From Hydractinia symbiolongicarpus (Eukaryota > Cnidaria > Hydrozoa > Anthoathecata > Hydractiniidae), in assembly GCF_029227915.1 (NCBI RefSeq), contig NC_079875.1, positions 27,836,001 to 27,900,000 of the forward strand: a stretch of 64,000 bases of DNA, in the 5' to 3' direction. The notes beneath the pieces were generated by a model that was not told the origin of the DNA, made no database searches, and saw only the letters and a program-made list of their open reading frames with translations. The translations under genes were made by a program, and so were the position numbers. Shown here piece by piece: positions 9,139 to 19,182 of the stretch (position 1 is the first letter of the stretch; each line of letters begins with the position of its first letter).

Positions 9139-9737
9139 CTAGGGGGTTTTTGAATCCCTAAGCAGTAAGTGTCCGCTTATTTTAGCAGATTTAAGAATGG
9201 ATGTTAGACTTTTTATTGGCAAATGACATGGTGAGCAGGCCGAGTATAAACAAACATTAGTGGTAGTGCGATGAAGGTTCAGCCATTTCCTTATAAAAGA
9301 AGATACTTTTTGCTCGAGCGTATGGATACGTGGGAAAAGAAGGTGTTGAAGGATCCACAGTTTCTGAGTACCTTTGTAAAAGGATTTGTCAATCGTAAAA
9401 TACACTGCTGATAGTTTCTCTCCAAGCTCATCGATAGCATTTCTATCGGAAATAGAACCGTCTATGATACGACCTAAAATCGTACTGACATGGAATGGAT
9501 AGAGGGTATAAATGAAGAGAAATCTGTTGGATTTAAAGGCTTCTGAACTGAGAAGGGTGTAGAATTTAAAGACCTGCCTTTTACAATTACTATGCTGCGT
9601 GATTTGTGGGCACGGAATTCCATACCAGCCCACTTTAAAGCGGTAGCACACCTGGTTAATAGCTTTTGCGCAACGCAAACAGACGATGACATCAAGTTTA
9701 TATCGTCCATGAAAGCTCTCATTAATGGATTCGACAC
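9139..9737 (-). pseudogene. Reverse transcriptase catalytic and thumb region, copy 1
   Basis: Two overlapping frames carry RAFMDDINLMSSSV, an FxDD form of the YxDD polymerase site, followed by WAGMEFRAHKSRSIVIVKG (9737-9474), and then the downstream region GTQKLWILQHLLFPRIHTLEQ and IRKWLNLHRTTTNVCLYS (9678-9139). The frames overlap, showing at least one frameshift. This is the core of the non-LTR RT upstream of the USP domain. Confidence 0.7.
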
Positions 9738-9840
9738 TTTGCTTGATGTTATAAACCTTGGTACAGATGCTTCTAGCGTAGGATGATGTTTATGCCAGCT
9801 AAGAAAAGAATGATAGATAGTGTACAGCCAGCAAATATAC

Positions 9841-10311
9841 CTAGCATATGTTCATGCTAATTGCTTGGAGCATCTTCAGAAAAAGATTTGCTGTATATGC
9901 CGATATAGTAGTTTTTAATAAAAGTAATCCAATGTTGCAGGACACCGTAACGCTGAAGAGCGAAAAAGATAAGTTGTGAGGAATTGTGGGATATCTAGCC
10001 AGATGGTTGCCAAATCTGACTTTGCTGAGCGAGCGTCTTAGTGCCGACCAAACCATTGACATATGTTCCCAGCACCCAGGAAGTTTCTCTATACAACCTT
10101 TTTGGACAGACGTATTGATAATTTTGTTGTTGGCTATAATGTGAGCTTCCATCCTCCTTGATACAAGGCTAAAAAGAAGCTTACCTTCGACATTTAGAAG
10201 TGCTATAGGTCGAAAGTCAGTTATTTTAGACTCCATAGGAGTTTTTGATTTACGAATATAAATTTCACGGGCATAACGCCATTGAACAGGTACAACACGA
10301 TTTAAAAACAT
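9841..10311 (-). pseudogene. Reverse transcriptase fingers/palm region, copy 1
   Basis: The segment VVPVQWRYAREIYIRKSKT..ITDFRPIALLNVEGKLLFSLVSRR is RT blocks 1-2 (W..A, FRPI..L). It continues to QKGCIEKLPGCWEHMSMVW, the block-3 equivalent of the Q-G-C motif of this RT family. The following residues up to 9841 read poorly, and the metal-binding D block is not recovered in frame. Confidence 0.7.
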
Positions 10312-10640
10312 TAAACAAGAGGGTATTTATTTGAAGGCATTTTTTGTATACTTTATATGAAATAGCATTTAAACCAGGGGAAGACGCGTTTCGTCTGGTA
10401 GCTAAGAGAATTAAAAAATCTTTGTATTTAAGGGAAGAAGACGGAAATGATTTCAAGAGAGATGAGGCAACAGGAAGACCATCTAAACTGCTCAAGGGAA
10501 CATCATAGAACTCATCTTTAACAGTCAAGGATTTATGTTTGTCCAAGGAATGCTGACTAGCACGCAATTCAACGTTGCATTTAGGATTAAGTAAGGCTTT
10601 GCCAGCTGAATAGGGGTTATTCCTATAACTTATTAAAGTG
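10265..10640 (-). pseudogene. Reverse transcriptase N-terminal region, copy 1, 5' truncated
   Basis: Sense reading from about 10640 gives NPYSAGKALLNPKCNVEL and then the pre-RT region to LATRRNASSPGLNAISYKVYKK, the RT block 0/1 with the SPG-N/Y-YK pattern. The 5' break at about 10640 joins a SINE-like repeat, so the zinc-finger N-terminus expected for this group is lost. Confidence 0.7.
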
Positions 10641-10647
10641 AAGAATG

Positions 10648-10760
10648 AAAATTACAAAGTGCACGCACAATGATAAACTCGACCAGTTAAGTAAAATTTA
10701 AATTCTAGAGGTTTTGCTCCTCTAAAGAATAAGGAATTCATTACTGTACCTTTGATCCAA
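10648..10760 (+). repeat. SINE-like repeat fragment
   Basis: Bases 10648-10700 are nearly the reverse complement of 16894-16950, and the hairpin AGAGG-TTTTGCT-CCTCT matches the T-arm-like hairpin in the copies at 4 kb and 21.9 kb. It is a partial copy of the dispersed SINE-like family. Confidence 0.55.
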
Positions 10761-11360
10761 TGCCTAGTGAAAGGGGGTAACGAAGAATCACAGGTAGACA
10801 GACGAGTTAGTAATAACAAAATATACGAAGGGTAGTCCTAATACGGTGAGGGATTATTGGCGTTCCTTAATTCTATCAATGACAGTTAATTTTAAGATGT
10901 ATTCCAGCATCAGCTGCAATGTGTTAGCACTGCGCCGTAATATATCGAAAAGAAATAACATGGGCTACAGACAAAATACTGGCTGTTTGCAATTTTGCTT
11001 ACAATTTCCAAAATGCAATTTGGAATAATCAAACATTGGCGCAATACTTTAGCAAACGTTTTGCTACACGAATATGTCTATTGTCAACAATATTACGATG
11101 CTAATAAAAGCGCCAGCAGTACTAATAAGTCTCTCCCAAGCACCTTCGGTTTGTTTATGTATTTAGCTAGCTAAAAATTTACCGCCAGTTATGACTCACT
11201 CAATCGGGTGGTCGTGAAAAATTGCCACCAGTGCTGACTAACTCGATCGAGTGGTTAACTCAATCGGGGGACACTCACCCGATCAGGGAAAGATCCCGTA
11301 CTGACAACCGTCAACAAAAACTCTGTTTTAGATAAAAAGTTTCCTAACAAATAGAGGAAT
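10761..11360. other. Non-coding; contains a repeat shared with 26.9 kb
   Basis: No coding exon is convincing. Bases 11042-11105 (CTTTAGCAAACGTTTTGCTAC .. TTGTCAACAAT) closely match 26885-26950, marking an unnamed dispersed repeat. Around 11185-11300 TGACTCACTCAATCGGGTGG and related phrases recur, a short degenerate tandem stretch. Confidence 0.4.
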
Positions 11361-11361
11361 C

Positions 11362-11525
11362 AGGATAGTAGTTGATGGGGTTAAAGGAATAGCATTCCAT
11401 CCCAACTTTGGAGTTCCGCAAGGAAGCCGTTTGAGCCCTATCTTATATAGATTATTTGTTAATTACCTCCCTATCCCAACAAGCCAAGTAATCCAGACAC
11501 AATTTGCGGATGACATTGCAATCTG
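11362..11525 (+). pseudogene. LINE reverse transcriptase fragment (GVPQGS..FADD)
   Basis: Translation gives GIAFHPNFGVPQGSRLSPIL followed by QFADDIAIC, which are RT blocks 4 and 5 with the catalytic FADD. It stops where the hAT copy begins. The probable continuation, with a FLGVIFDEYFNINSHI block, is at 15511-15680 beyond a nested pair of DNA transposons. Confidence 0.75.
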
Positions 11526-12843
11526 TAGGGTGGCCACAGAATTTGGGAAAAGAAATTCCATGACTTTTTCCCTGACTTTTCCATGACCGAAACCGTTAAG
11601 AATTCCAAGGTGTTGCTTCTACGCCGGTGCGGAATGCACCATGAATAACATGAAGAACACAGCTCCCTATGTCAAGTAGCTTTGGTATCTCCGATTTAAC
11701 ACGTTGATCGTTTAAAAGTTCGAGCACTTTCCAGTTTGTCTTGGGACCATCCATAGATAGCTGAATCATGTTTTTAAAGCATAACTCCGGCAACGAGTCC
11801 TTCAATGCAGTGACAAGATTTTCTGCGTTTGGTCGTTTTATAAATCTTGAATCTAGATACATTGTACTGACTACATTCTCAGATACTCGTTCCAAAAACG
11901 TATTTGAATGTCCATTTGGTCATGGTTAAAAAATTCATCAAAAGACACAACAAAATGAGATGATGCTTTTATCGAGTTCAAAAGTTCTTGCTTGGAATAA
12001 GGAGCTAAGCCAAAGTTAATGAGATATGTGCACTTCGTTTTACCAAGTTTAAAATCTTTGGCAATGTAATGTCACTGTCGTTGAACATTACTTTAAACAG
12101 TTTGTTCAATCCCATTCAAGATCTTAGAGAGAAATGGGACTTGACAACGTTCAAAGCCCAGAGGATCTCGGAGCAAAGCACGTTGCTTGATACAATGAAT
12201 GCTTTTTTCCAGTGCTGTGGCTAATGACTGCACCGATCCCAATGTTGCTCAAGTTAAAATCTATATCACATAGTTTACATCTGACTGATGTAACTGACTT
12301 GTAACTCTGTAACCATGACTTGAATCTGTCATCTTTAAGCCACTGTTCATTTTCTTTGATGACATTTTCTATATGTTCTTATACTATCAACTGAAACGAC
12401 GAAAACAAATACTGTATTTAGAAAAACCAGAGCTATCTGTTGCATTCAGAAAAACTATTCGAAACATGGCAAATAATCGATAAAACTTCCTGAATAGTAC
12501 TAGTAATGAATACTTAAAACATTAAAAAAAACTCAATGCAAATACCACTTTCACACAAGGTATATGACAAGGTGATCTTTACTTTCTAAGAACAAATATA
12601 TTCCTGTCCCATGCTACAAGCTAGAAATATGCTAGGACTCCCTTCCTTAGAAAAAACATTGATTGAAAACGATTTTACCACACAGATTACATCAATATAA
12701 GTTGTCATTGCTTGTAAACTAAGCAGTCACATGCTACAAAATATAAACTGCAAAAATATTTAGCCACATGAATTTTTCATGAAAATCCTGTTTTTCATGA
12801 CTTTTTCCAGACCAAATAAAATTCCATGACTTGTGGCCACCCT
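11526..12843. mobile_element. hAT element, internally degraded, nested insertion
   Basis: The ends AGGGTGGCCACA (11526) and TGTGGCCACCCT (ending 12843) are a 12-bp terminal inverted repeat, with shared internal sequence TTCCATGACTTTTTCC nearby. Flanks CAATCTGT and GAATCTGG agree at six central positions of a hAT-like 8-bp duplication. It contains fragments of a BED-type finger and a hAT transposase on the minus strand. At 1.3 kb it is much shorter than an autonomous hAT. It lies at the left edge of the ISL2EU-like element. Confidence 0.7.
11596..12370 (-). pseudogene. hAT transposase fragments with BED-type zinc finger
   Basis: Minus-strand sense near 12370-12190 reads NEQWLKDDRFKSWLQSYKS, then a C-x2-C..H-x4-H finger (RCKLCDID .. 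ISHSTGKKH), as in BED fingers that bind hAT ends. The frame 11895-11596 gives IQLSMDGPKTNWKVLELLND and LDIGSCVLHVIHGAFRTGVE, the central hAT transposase block. Between them the sequence is broken by stops and deletion, and no C-terminal dimerisation domain is present. Confidence 0.65.
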
Positions 12844-12999
12844 GAATCTGGTTTTCCCATTCTCGGGGAGAAAAAGTCACGTGACAATTACGTAATTTTC
12901 CGGCAAAATTGTCTACCATCTTGAAGCGGGGGCGAACAAAACATAAATAGCTAAAGAAAAAAAACGTTTAAGTGGCTAGTCACATGTGGAGTTTACAAC

Positions 13000-14782
13000 A
13001 TGTCGTATGAATATCAAGAAAATTTACCAATAGAAGCTTATTATAAAGACAAGCTAATGGATTACAGAAAAGCTCTTTTAGTTAAAAAAGTTCTAGCTAG
13101 CTAAAGCTACATTTCTTACTTTTGTTTCAGGGTTAAGAAAATGTCCTTACAAGTGTGCTGCCAATGATTGGAAAGACGATCCAACTGAATGGCCTCCTTT
13201 GTCGTATCACCATGTCTATCATTTTCTGATAAAGAGTCCACGACTCGAGTGAAACCATGGAGAATTATCAATCTCTGGAGGCACACAAGTTTTTTATTGA
13301 TGGATGGGTGCAAACGATAATGCATCAAAAACTTCCTGGTGGGGCTGTACTCTTACTTGCTGATATCAGACCATCTTATCGGACATACGAAACACCACAT
13401 AGTGCTTGGGCTGCCATGTTGCCATTGAAAAATTAGGAAAAGTTTTAGCTGGCCATTGTGACTGCATGGCAGGGTATGTAAAATTCGGATTTTATACACA
13501 GATACCACATAGCCTTTTAAAAATAGAAAATTTAATTTAATTTTTTCTTATAGCCTTGGTGAAACTTGCTCACATGTAGCAGCTATGCTACATGTGACAG
13601 CAAATCGCATTGGTATGACACATTATGTCCCTCCAGATTTACCATGTCAATGGAATCAGAATTTTACTAAAAACAATTTTGACTCCCAAGTATCCAATCC
13701 AATTATACACAGTAAAACCTAAGGAAAAATTAACTGCTTGCCTGGAAACCAAGCCAGTTGGTCTTTATTTATTTACAAACTGAAACTGCAAGGTTGCAGC
13801 AGTTACCCACTACTTTATGAAAAAGAATTGGACGATTTATGCGAAACAACAACAACTTCCTTATCAATTCCACTGGACGATATTTCCTTTGTGCAGGAAG
13901 CTACAAGAAATCAGTCTCGGTCGATTGCTTGGTATGAGCAACGTGCGGGTCGAATAACTGGATCTATGATTAACCGAGTTTATGTTAACTATGTTAACTC
14001 AAAGACTGGAAAACCTTCTACATCACTAATACATCAGATATGTAACCCTAACAAAATTAATCTTAATGTTCCTGCTTTACCAATCAGTTAATTCTGAACC
14101 AGACTTTGGATTTGAAGACGAAACAAGTCATTGGAGGAGGAAATTTTAGCTGGTGGTTTTTATGTATATAAGGAAAACAATTCTTTTTTCTTGCAAAAAA
14201 TCACTCTTATTATTTTCAAATTCAACTAGAAATAGTAGTTACAAATGTACAATATTGTGATTTTTTTATATGGACTTCCAAAGAATTTGTAATCATACGA
14301 ATCGAGCCTGACACAGAATTTATTGTAAATATGCTAGCTATAGTTCATCCTTATTGGAAAAATATGTCCTACCAGAGTTATTAACTAGAAAAATCAAACA
14401 GCAGATGATAAAAGCCAAGGAACCACCACGGAGAGAAGATCCTATTGATTTATATTGCAAATGTCAAAAGCCATATGACCTATCCGCAGAAATGGTAGGA
14501 TGTGACAGTTGTGACAACTGGTTTCACCCAACTTGCTTAGGACTCAAGAAGCTTCAACGGCCAAAACGTGGTACTGCTATGAGTGCAGAAAAAAGGACAA
14601 CAATACGAAAAAATAACATTAAAGTAAAAAACATATTTAAAAAACAGAAATATGTAAAAAAAAAATCTTCAAAAAATGTATATATAATATGGAGTATTAC
14701 AAGTTACTTTAGTTTTTTTTATACAATACTTTCTGACAGGTTTGTTAAAACTGAACAGTCACAATTTTCTCACAGTTTGTAA
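13000..14782 (+). pseudogene. SWIM-YqaJ nuclease with C-terminal PHD finger, copy B
   Basis: Starting at the ATG at 13000 the pieces are a conserved N-terminal region, a SWIM zinc finger CDCMAG / GETCSHVAAMLH split by an intron (13474-13553, GT..AG), and the YqaJ start AWYEQRAGRITGSMI (13738-14091). After a decayed gap comes VVTNVQYCDFFIWTSKEF (about 14230-14290), the late YqaJ region, then LPELLTRK and a PHD finger with YCKCQKP..GCDSCDNWFHPTCLG (14354-14600). YqaJ enzymes are phage-type exonucleases; its role in ISL2EU transposition is not established. Several frame changes and the lost middle, including the catalytic D..EIK block, make it a pseudogene. Alignment with copy C at 19-21 kb confirms each block. 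Confidence 0.7.
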
Positions 14783-14867
14783 AATTATTAGAGGCTGCTT
14801 CGATTTTAATGCTTTTTATGGTACGCAATGGTATAATACCTTTTAAAATGGTGTATTTATTTTTTTA

Positions 14868-15402
14868 ACAAACCTGTGACTCTTTCGATTTGAATGCGAA
14901 CCGATGCAATTTTTCGCGAGTCTTCTACTTTCCTAGCTGATAGTTGTGATTTTTCCTTGGCAAATGATGGAATAATTAGTTCTGAGCCACTACCAGCAGC
15001 AAAAGCGTCCAAGCTTCTAGTTTTGTCGGTGAGGTGACTTTGATGCACAACCTTTACCAGACATGTTAATTGAAGGCACGTAGTCCACATGTTTTTCAAA
15101 ATTTCCTTCTGTCCTAAGAATAAATGTACCAATTATATAGATATATTATCAATGTAGCTATAAAATATCGTATAATTATCTCCAGCTAGCTAAAGCTTAC
15201 CAGTCACAAAATGTGTTGAACAAACGTAAACGTACTTTGATTTAGGTGACCACAACTTATCTTTTAAAGAATCTTCTTTTCTTCTGATAGCCTTTAACCA
15301 TAATTTTCTTCGTTTTTCATTAGCAGGCAGTATATAAAATTTTAACGTTGGATTACTCTTAAGATTTGCTAAGCAGCCATAAACACAACAGCTTTTAACC
15401 AT
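14868..15402 (-). pseudogene. THAP-domain ISL2EU-like transposase, internally deleted, copy B
   Basis: The start MVKSCCVYGCLANLKSNP (15402) is a THAP C2CH finger, with ILPANEKRRKLWLKAIRR and VCSTHFVTG completing it; a donor GTAAGC follows at 15200. The next exon (15121 downwards) continues EKHVDYVPSINMSG, normal THAP-to-linker sequence. It then jumps to SELIIPSFAKEKSQLSARKV..SRKIASVRIQIERV, the last DDE_Tnp_4 block with its E. The first two acidic residues are gone, so an internal deletion removed most of the catalytic domain. Confidence 0.75.
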
Positions 15403-15510
15403 GTTTACCTACTAGCGCAGTGGCTGTTTCATGAATGTCGCCCCCAGGTCAAAATGGTAGACTTTCAGACAAATTTAATGACGTGGCATTTGCCGCGAGA
15501 ATAAAAACAC

Positions 15511-15680
15511 TGTATGGAGAGTGTTTAACCCAAATAAACTTTAGAAAAAAAAATCATGTATTCTTGGCGTCATCTTCGACGAATACTTCAACATCAACTC
15601 ACACATAAACAAAACGAGTATACTGTATACACTAAAACAAAACCTTCGGTCCAAATGTCCGTGTAATGAAATACCTTTTT
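15511..15680 (+). pseudogene. LINE reverse transcriptase fragment (post-FADD region)
   Basis: The frame reads NHVFLGVIFDEYFNINSHIN and continues KTSILYTLKQ. This is the region downstream of FADD in APE-type LINE RTs. With the fragment at 11362-11525 it forms one LINE interrupted by the nested DNA elements, with a small deletion and frame change between. Confidence 0.65.
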
Positions 15681-16430
15681 CAGCTGCTACGTTAGAAGTA
15701 AATGATAACAAAAGATTGCCATGATAACCTTTAATGAAAACAATTTATTAAGTAATCTAAACAATGTAACTTCGCTACATCTACGGCCCCAGCAGAAGTA
15801 GTCCGAATATCATGCTGTTTCAAATTGTGCTGTTTCAAATTGCCAATGTTCATCCTATGAAAAATCGAATTATTGCACTTGCAAGAAAATGGCTCCAAAA
15901 CGTGGAAGAACATAACAAAGGCATAAAAACTACATAATAAACAAAGTCAATTATTACACCACGTTTGACAAAATATCAGCCCCCATTTAAATAATTAACA
16001 ATAGTACGTAGATCAAATTTTAGAAATAAATCCATAAATTAGTAAGAAACTGAAAATAATAACAATAAAGAATTTCTGAAAAGGAAGGAAAGAGAAAAAC
16101 CTAGAAATTAAACAAAGCCAAACCACCGCCTCCATCCCTTCATTTCTTCTTCTACACCTAATTTCTCTTCACTGCCCTCCACTCTTTACCAACAAGTATA
16201 TCTTTGCACGACTCCTCCTACTTCCTTCACCAACCCGACCAAACAAATAACATCAAAATGAATGAAATCGAGTAAACACATAAAACAAATGGATAAAGAG
16301 GACAATAAATGTCCTGACCATCCCGTGCCCAGCGCACAAACCACTACACACATTTGTCTCAAAGTGGGTTCACATTCATCGTAAGTGCATGAACATCGTA
16401 TTTTCAGTCCGTTTAGGCGTCCTTATGGTC
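15681..16430. other. Non-coding stretch
   Basis: No protein similarity recognised. A pyrimidine-rich, low-complexity tract (CTTCATTTCTTCTTC and similar) lies at 16130-16240. No terminal repeats or RNA gene structures were seen. Confidence 0.3.
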
Positions 16431-16439
16431 TTGAGACAT

Positions 16440-16640
16440 CTGCAACAGCTCGACTGGCTTTACCGTTATCAGCAAAACATTTGAAGTTACTGGGTTTGAT
16501 ATTTTTTTATTAATATGACTATATAATACAATATAGCAGAAATATTAGTGGTCCCAAGATACCTCCTTGTGGTAGTACATCAACTGGTACTAATGTGCGG
16601 TTTTGTCTTGCGTTCATTTCGTGTTCATTTAAACATCACT
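16440..16640 (-). pseudogene. LINE reverse transcriptase fragment (LPQGGILGPL)
   Basis: Minus-strand translation gives NARQNRTLVPVDVLPQGGIL then GPLIFLLY, matching RT block 4 (GVPQGSILGPLLFLLY). FKCFADNGKA follows in a nearby frame, a decayed FADD. Only about 200 bp survive, between a low-complexity tract and SINE-like sequence. Confidence 0.6.
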
Positions 16641-16689
16641 CCCTATTGTTAGTTACCAGTTATAATGAAGTAGTCAGCAATAGACATAT

Positions 16690-16950
16690 AGTACTTACAC
16701 GGAAGGGTTCAATAGGTTGAGATGTGAGATGGTATGAGAAACACAGGGGTCAATAGGTTGAATTGTGGGATGGCATGAAAAGGAAGCCTGCTGAGCCCGC
16801 ATGAAAGTTGAAAGCCCCAACCCAATTGTTATATGTCGCACCCACCCAGCTTAGGCTGGCTGTGGGATGTATTTTGCTTAAACCTCTAGACTTTAAATTG
16901 TAGGAATTAACTGGGTGAGTTTATCATTGTGTGTGCACTTTGTAACTTTC
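16690..16950 (-). repeat. SINE-like repeat, minus strand
   Basis: The reverse complement contains ATGAAAGTTACAAAGTGCAC and GATAAACTCACCCAGTTAA, shared with 10648-10700. Two parallel phrases (CAATAGGTTGAGATGTGAGATGG and CAATAGGTTGAATTGTGGGATGG, about 16709 and 16750) form a short direct repeat inside it. Confidence 0.5.
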
Positions 16951-17570
16951 ATTCTTCTTCCCTTCTTTTGGACCTTAAAGTTAGCAACATTGCACAGGGG
17001 AGAGCGAAATCCAAAAAAAGCGTTGGAAAATCCGCAATGCCTTTTGTTAAAATCCTGACCAGACTGGCACCCTGACCCCTCACCGCTATGGTTTTTTGTT
17101 TTTGGTGACTTAAGAGTATGTGTTCTTAATTGGTTAGCATGGCTCTTCAATTGCCATTCGGAGACGATTGATAACTCCTTCCAAAGAATGAGGCGTGGCG
17201 GATTTCGAAGCATAAAAGTTGACTGGGTGGTGAAGTGAATTACTCGCTTAAGTTCGAGACGATATATAATGGTTATAAAGAGAACAGTGACAATTTTAGA
17301 CTGTACCTCTTAAAAGGAACTTTAAATTGAAAGTTTTCAAAAGGCAAAAAATTATACCATTTATAGACGAATTTCAATGTTTACATTTTTCGGCACTTCT
17401 GCGCATGCGCGGCTTGCCGTAAAAATCGACAGGCAAAACATTAGCCGCGCCTTCGTTCTTTCATAAGGAAGTTATCGAAGAGGGAAGACGTGTTGTGATA
17501 GTTATAGAGAAAAAACTTAAAATTATTTAAAATATTCGTCGTAAACGTTGAAGTACTGATTGTGGAAGGA

Positions 17571-19128
17571 TGCCTGATAGTTGCTGTGTACCGAATTGTA
17601 CGAACAGACGCAAGAAAGGCGATGGAAGTGGTGGTTTTTTTCGAATTCCTTCGAAGAAATACCCAGACGTCAAAAAAGATGGTTGACTGCGATTGGCAGG
17701 GTGGATTGGCCAGAACAGCTAATTGGAAATGCTAAAGTATGCCATCTGCATTTCACATCTGGTATGTATATTCATTTCTCTTGTCCATAAACGTTTGAAA
17801 CTCCCTCTTCCCCCCTCTGGGTGAGGCCTCCCTGTCTCGTATTTACTACCGCACTGAGATTCTTTCACTCCCAGTAAGTCAATGTTTTGCACATCTAGTC
17901 ACTGTGAATATATGGAATATTCTATTCTTTTTGTAGGAAAAAAATCAAAGGACCCACTGAGCCCTGATTTTGTGCCATCAGTTTTCGACCGAATTGGGAA
18001 TCAAACGTGCACGTCTGAGAGTTAAGCAGCGCTCAAATCTTCCTGTTGTGGAAGAGCCCAGTGAAGTTTTGGAACCAGAGGAGGAAGAGCTAAGCCCACA
18101 AGATATGGAGATTGAAAAAGTGACAGAAATAGAGAATGTTGTGAAAGAAAAAGAAAATAACATCAAGGAAGTGACTCGAAAATACTGTAGCATCCAAAAT
18201 GAACTTGTCAACAGGATGGCTGAAATCCATCAGTTAAAAAATAAAAACAATTTGTCAAGAAAATTCCAACTAAATTATGGACATTTGAAAAGTCACAAAA
18301 ATTATTTTTATTTTTATACTGGATTAGACCAAGCACGCTTCAACTGGGTATTTGCAATTATCAAAAATAAAATAAAACGTATCAGCAGAATATTGACACC
18401 GAAAGATCATCTTGTTGTTGTCCTGGTAAAATTGAAACTTGGCTTGTATAACAAAAAATATCGCTTTCAGGTTTGGAATTACATGCAAAATGGTCACCAA
18501 AATTTATCGAAGCTTGCTTAAAGTATTATCAAAATCTTTACTTTTTTTAATTGTGTGGCCTGAGAAGGAAGCTATACGTAAGCATATGCCGAAGTGTTTC
18601 AAAAAGTACCTAAGTTGTCGCTGCATCATTGACTGCACTGAGATATTCATACAACGTCCATTAAATCTCAATGCCAGAGGACAGACATGGTCTAATTACA
18701 AGAATACTAATACCATCAAGTATTTGGTTGCATGTTCTCCAACAGGAAGTGTTAGTTTCCTATCAGAAGGATGGGGAGGTAGAGTCTCTGATAAGGAAAT
18801 AACAATAAAAAGTGGTTTTTTGGATTTAGTCGAAAATGGAGATCTTGTTTTGGCTGATCGAGGATTCCTTATCGAGCAAGAGTTGGCAACACGAGGCGTG
18901 GTATTAAAAATACCTGAATTTACCAGAGGGAAGAAACAAATGTCAGCAATGGATGTAGATCGATCTCGAAAAATAGCCAATGTTCGAATCCACATTGAGA
19001 GAGTTATTGGACGTTTGAGAAAGTTTGAAATTTTGAACACAACCGTACCTATCACTCAAGTAGATTTATTGGACGATGTGTTTATCGTTATATGTGCTTT
19101 GGTGAACTTGAACAAAGGCATTATATAA
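17571..19128 (+). pseudogene. THAP-DDE_Tnp_4 transposase of ISL2EU-like element, copy C
   Basis: The start MPDSCCVPNCTNRRKKGDGS at 17571 is a THAP C2CH finger; KRWLTAIGRVDWPEQLIGN and VCHLHFTSG complete it. The intron is 17762-17936. After an acidic coiled segment (18060-18240) come a helix-turn-helix (LTPKDHLVVVLVKLKLGLYN) and the DDE_Tnp_4 catalytic domain: CIIDCTEIF (first D), LVLADRGF (second D) and HIERVIGRLRKFE (E). All three acidic residues are present. Frame changes at about 17660, 17985-18000 and 18450 (beside an A6 run) break it. The transposase would bind the element's ends with THAP and cut DNA in the nucleus. Confidence 0.8.
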
Positions 19129-19182
19129 CATATATTATTACAGAGAATTTGATACTTCGCACACAACTAACATATTGTTATA

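Larger units (their letters stand above)
7589..10640 (-). mobile_element. Non-LTR retrotransposon with C-terminal USP domain, copy 1 (5' truncated)
   Basis: Minus-strand reading gives RT N-terminal segments (10640-10265), RT core (10311-9841), the FMDD catalytic segment (9737-9474), the RT thumb and post-RT region (9678-9139), and the RT C-terminal tail joined to a ubiquitin-specific protease domain (9101-7900), then tandem repeats as 3' UTR. The RT type resembles an abundant cnidarian and fish family of the R2/NeSL-like early-branching group; that assignment is from memory. Frameshifts separate most blocks. A second copy at 62655-64000 has the same RT-tail-USP-repeat order. Confidence 0.75.
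12850..15510. mobile_element. ISL2EU-like DNA transposon, copy B, with imperfect terminal inverted repeats
   Basis: Sequence at 12850-12930 (GGTTTTCCCATTCTCGGGG .. TTGTCTACCATCTTGAAG) is mirrored by the reverse complement of 15420-15510 (GTTTTTATTCTCGCGG .. GTCTACCATTTTGACC). CTG occurs next to both ends but the target duplication is not certain. Inside are convergent genes: SWIM-YqaJ-PHD on plus and THAP transposase on minus. The pairing of a THAP/DDE transposase with a YqaJ nuclease is characteristic of ISL2EU transposons. The transposase has an internal deletion. Confidence 0.7.

Noticed and set aside
15731-15913. 60-codon minus-strand frame with Cys and His residues
   Set aside because: The spacing does not match any zinc-finger type and there is no supporting context.
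16893-17213. 106-codon minus-strand frame
   Set aside because: Its C-terminal third is SINE-like repeat sequence (shared with 10.65 kb) and the rest has no motif.
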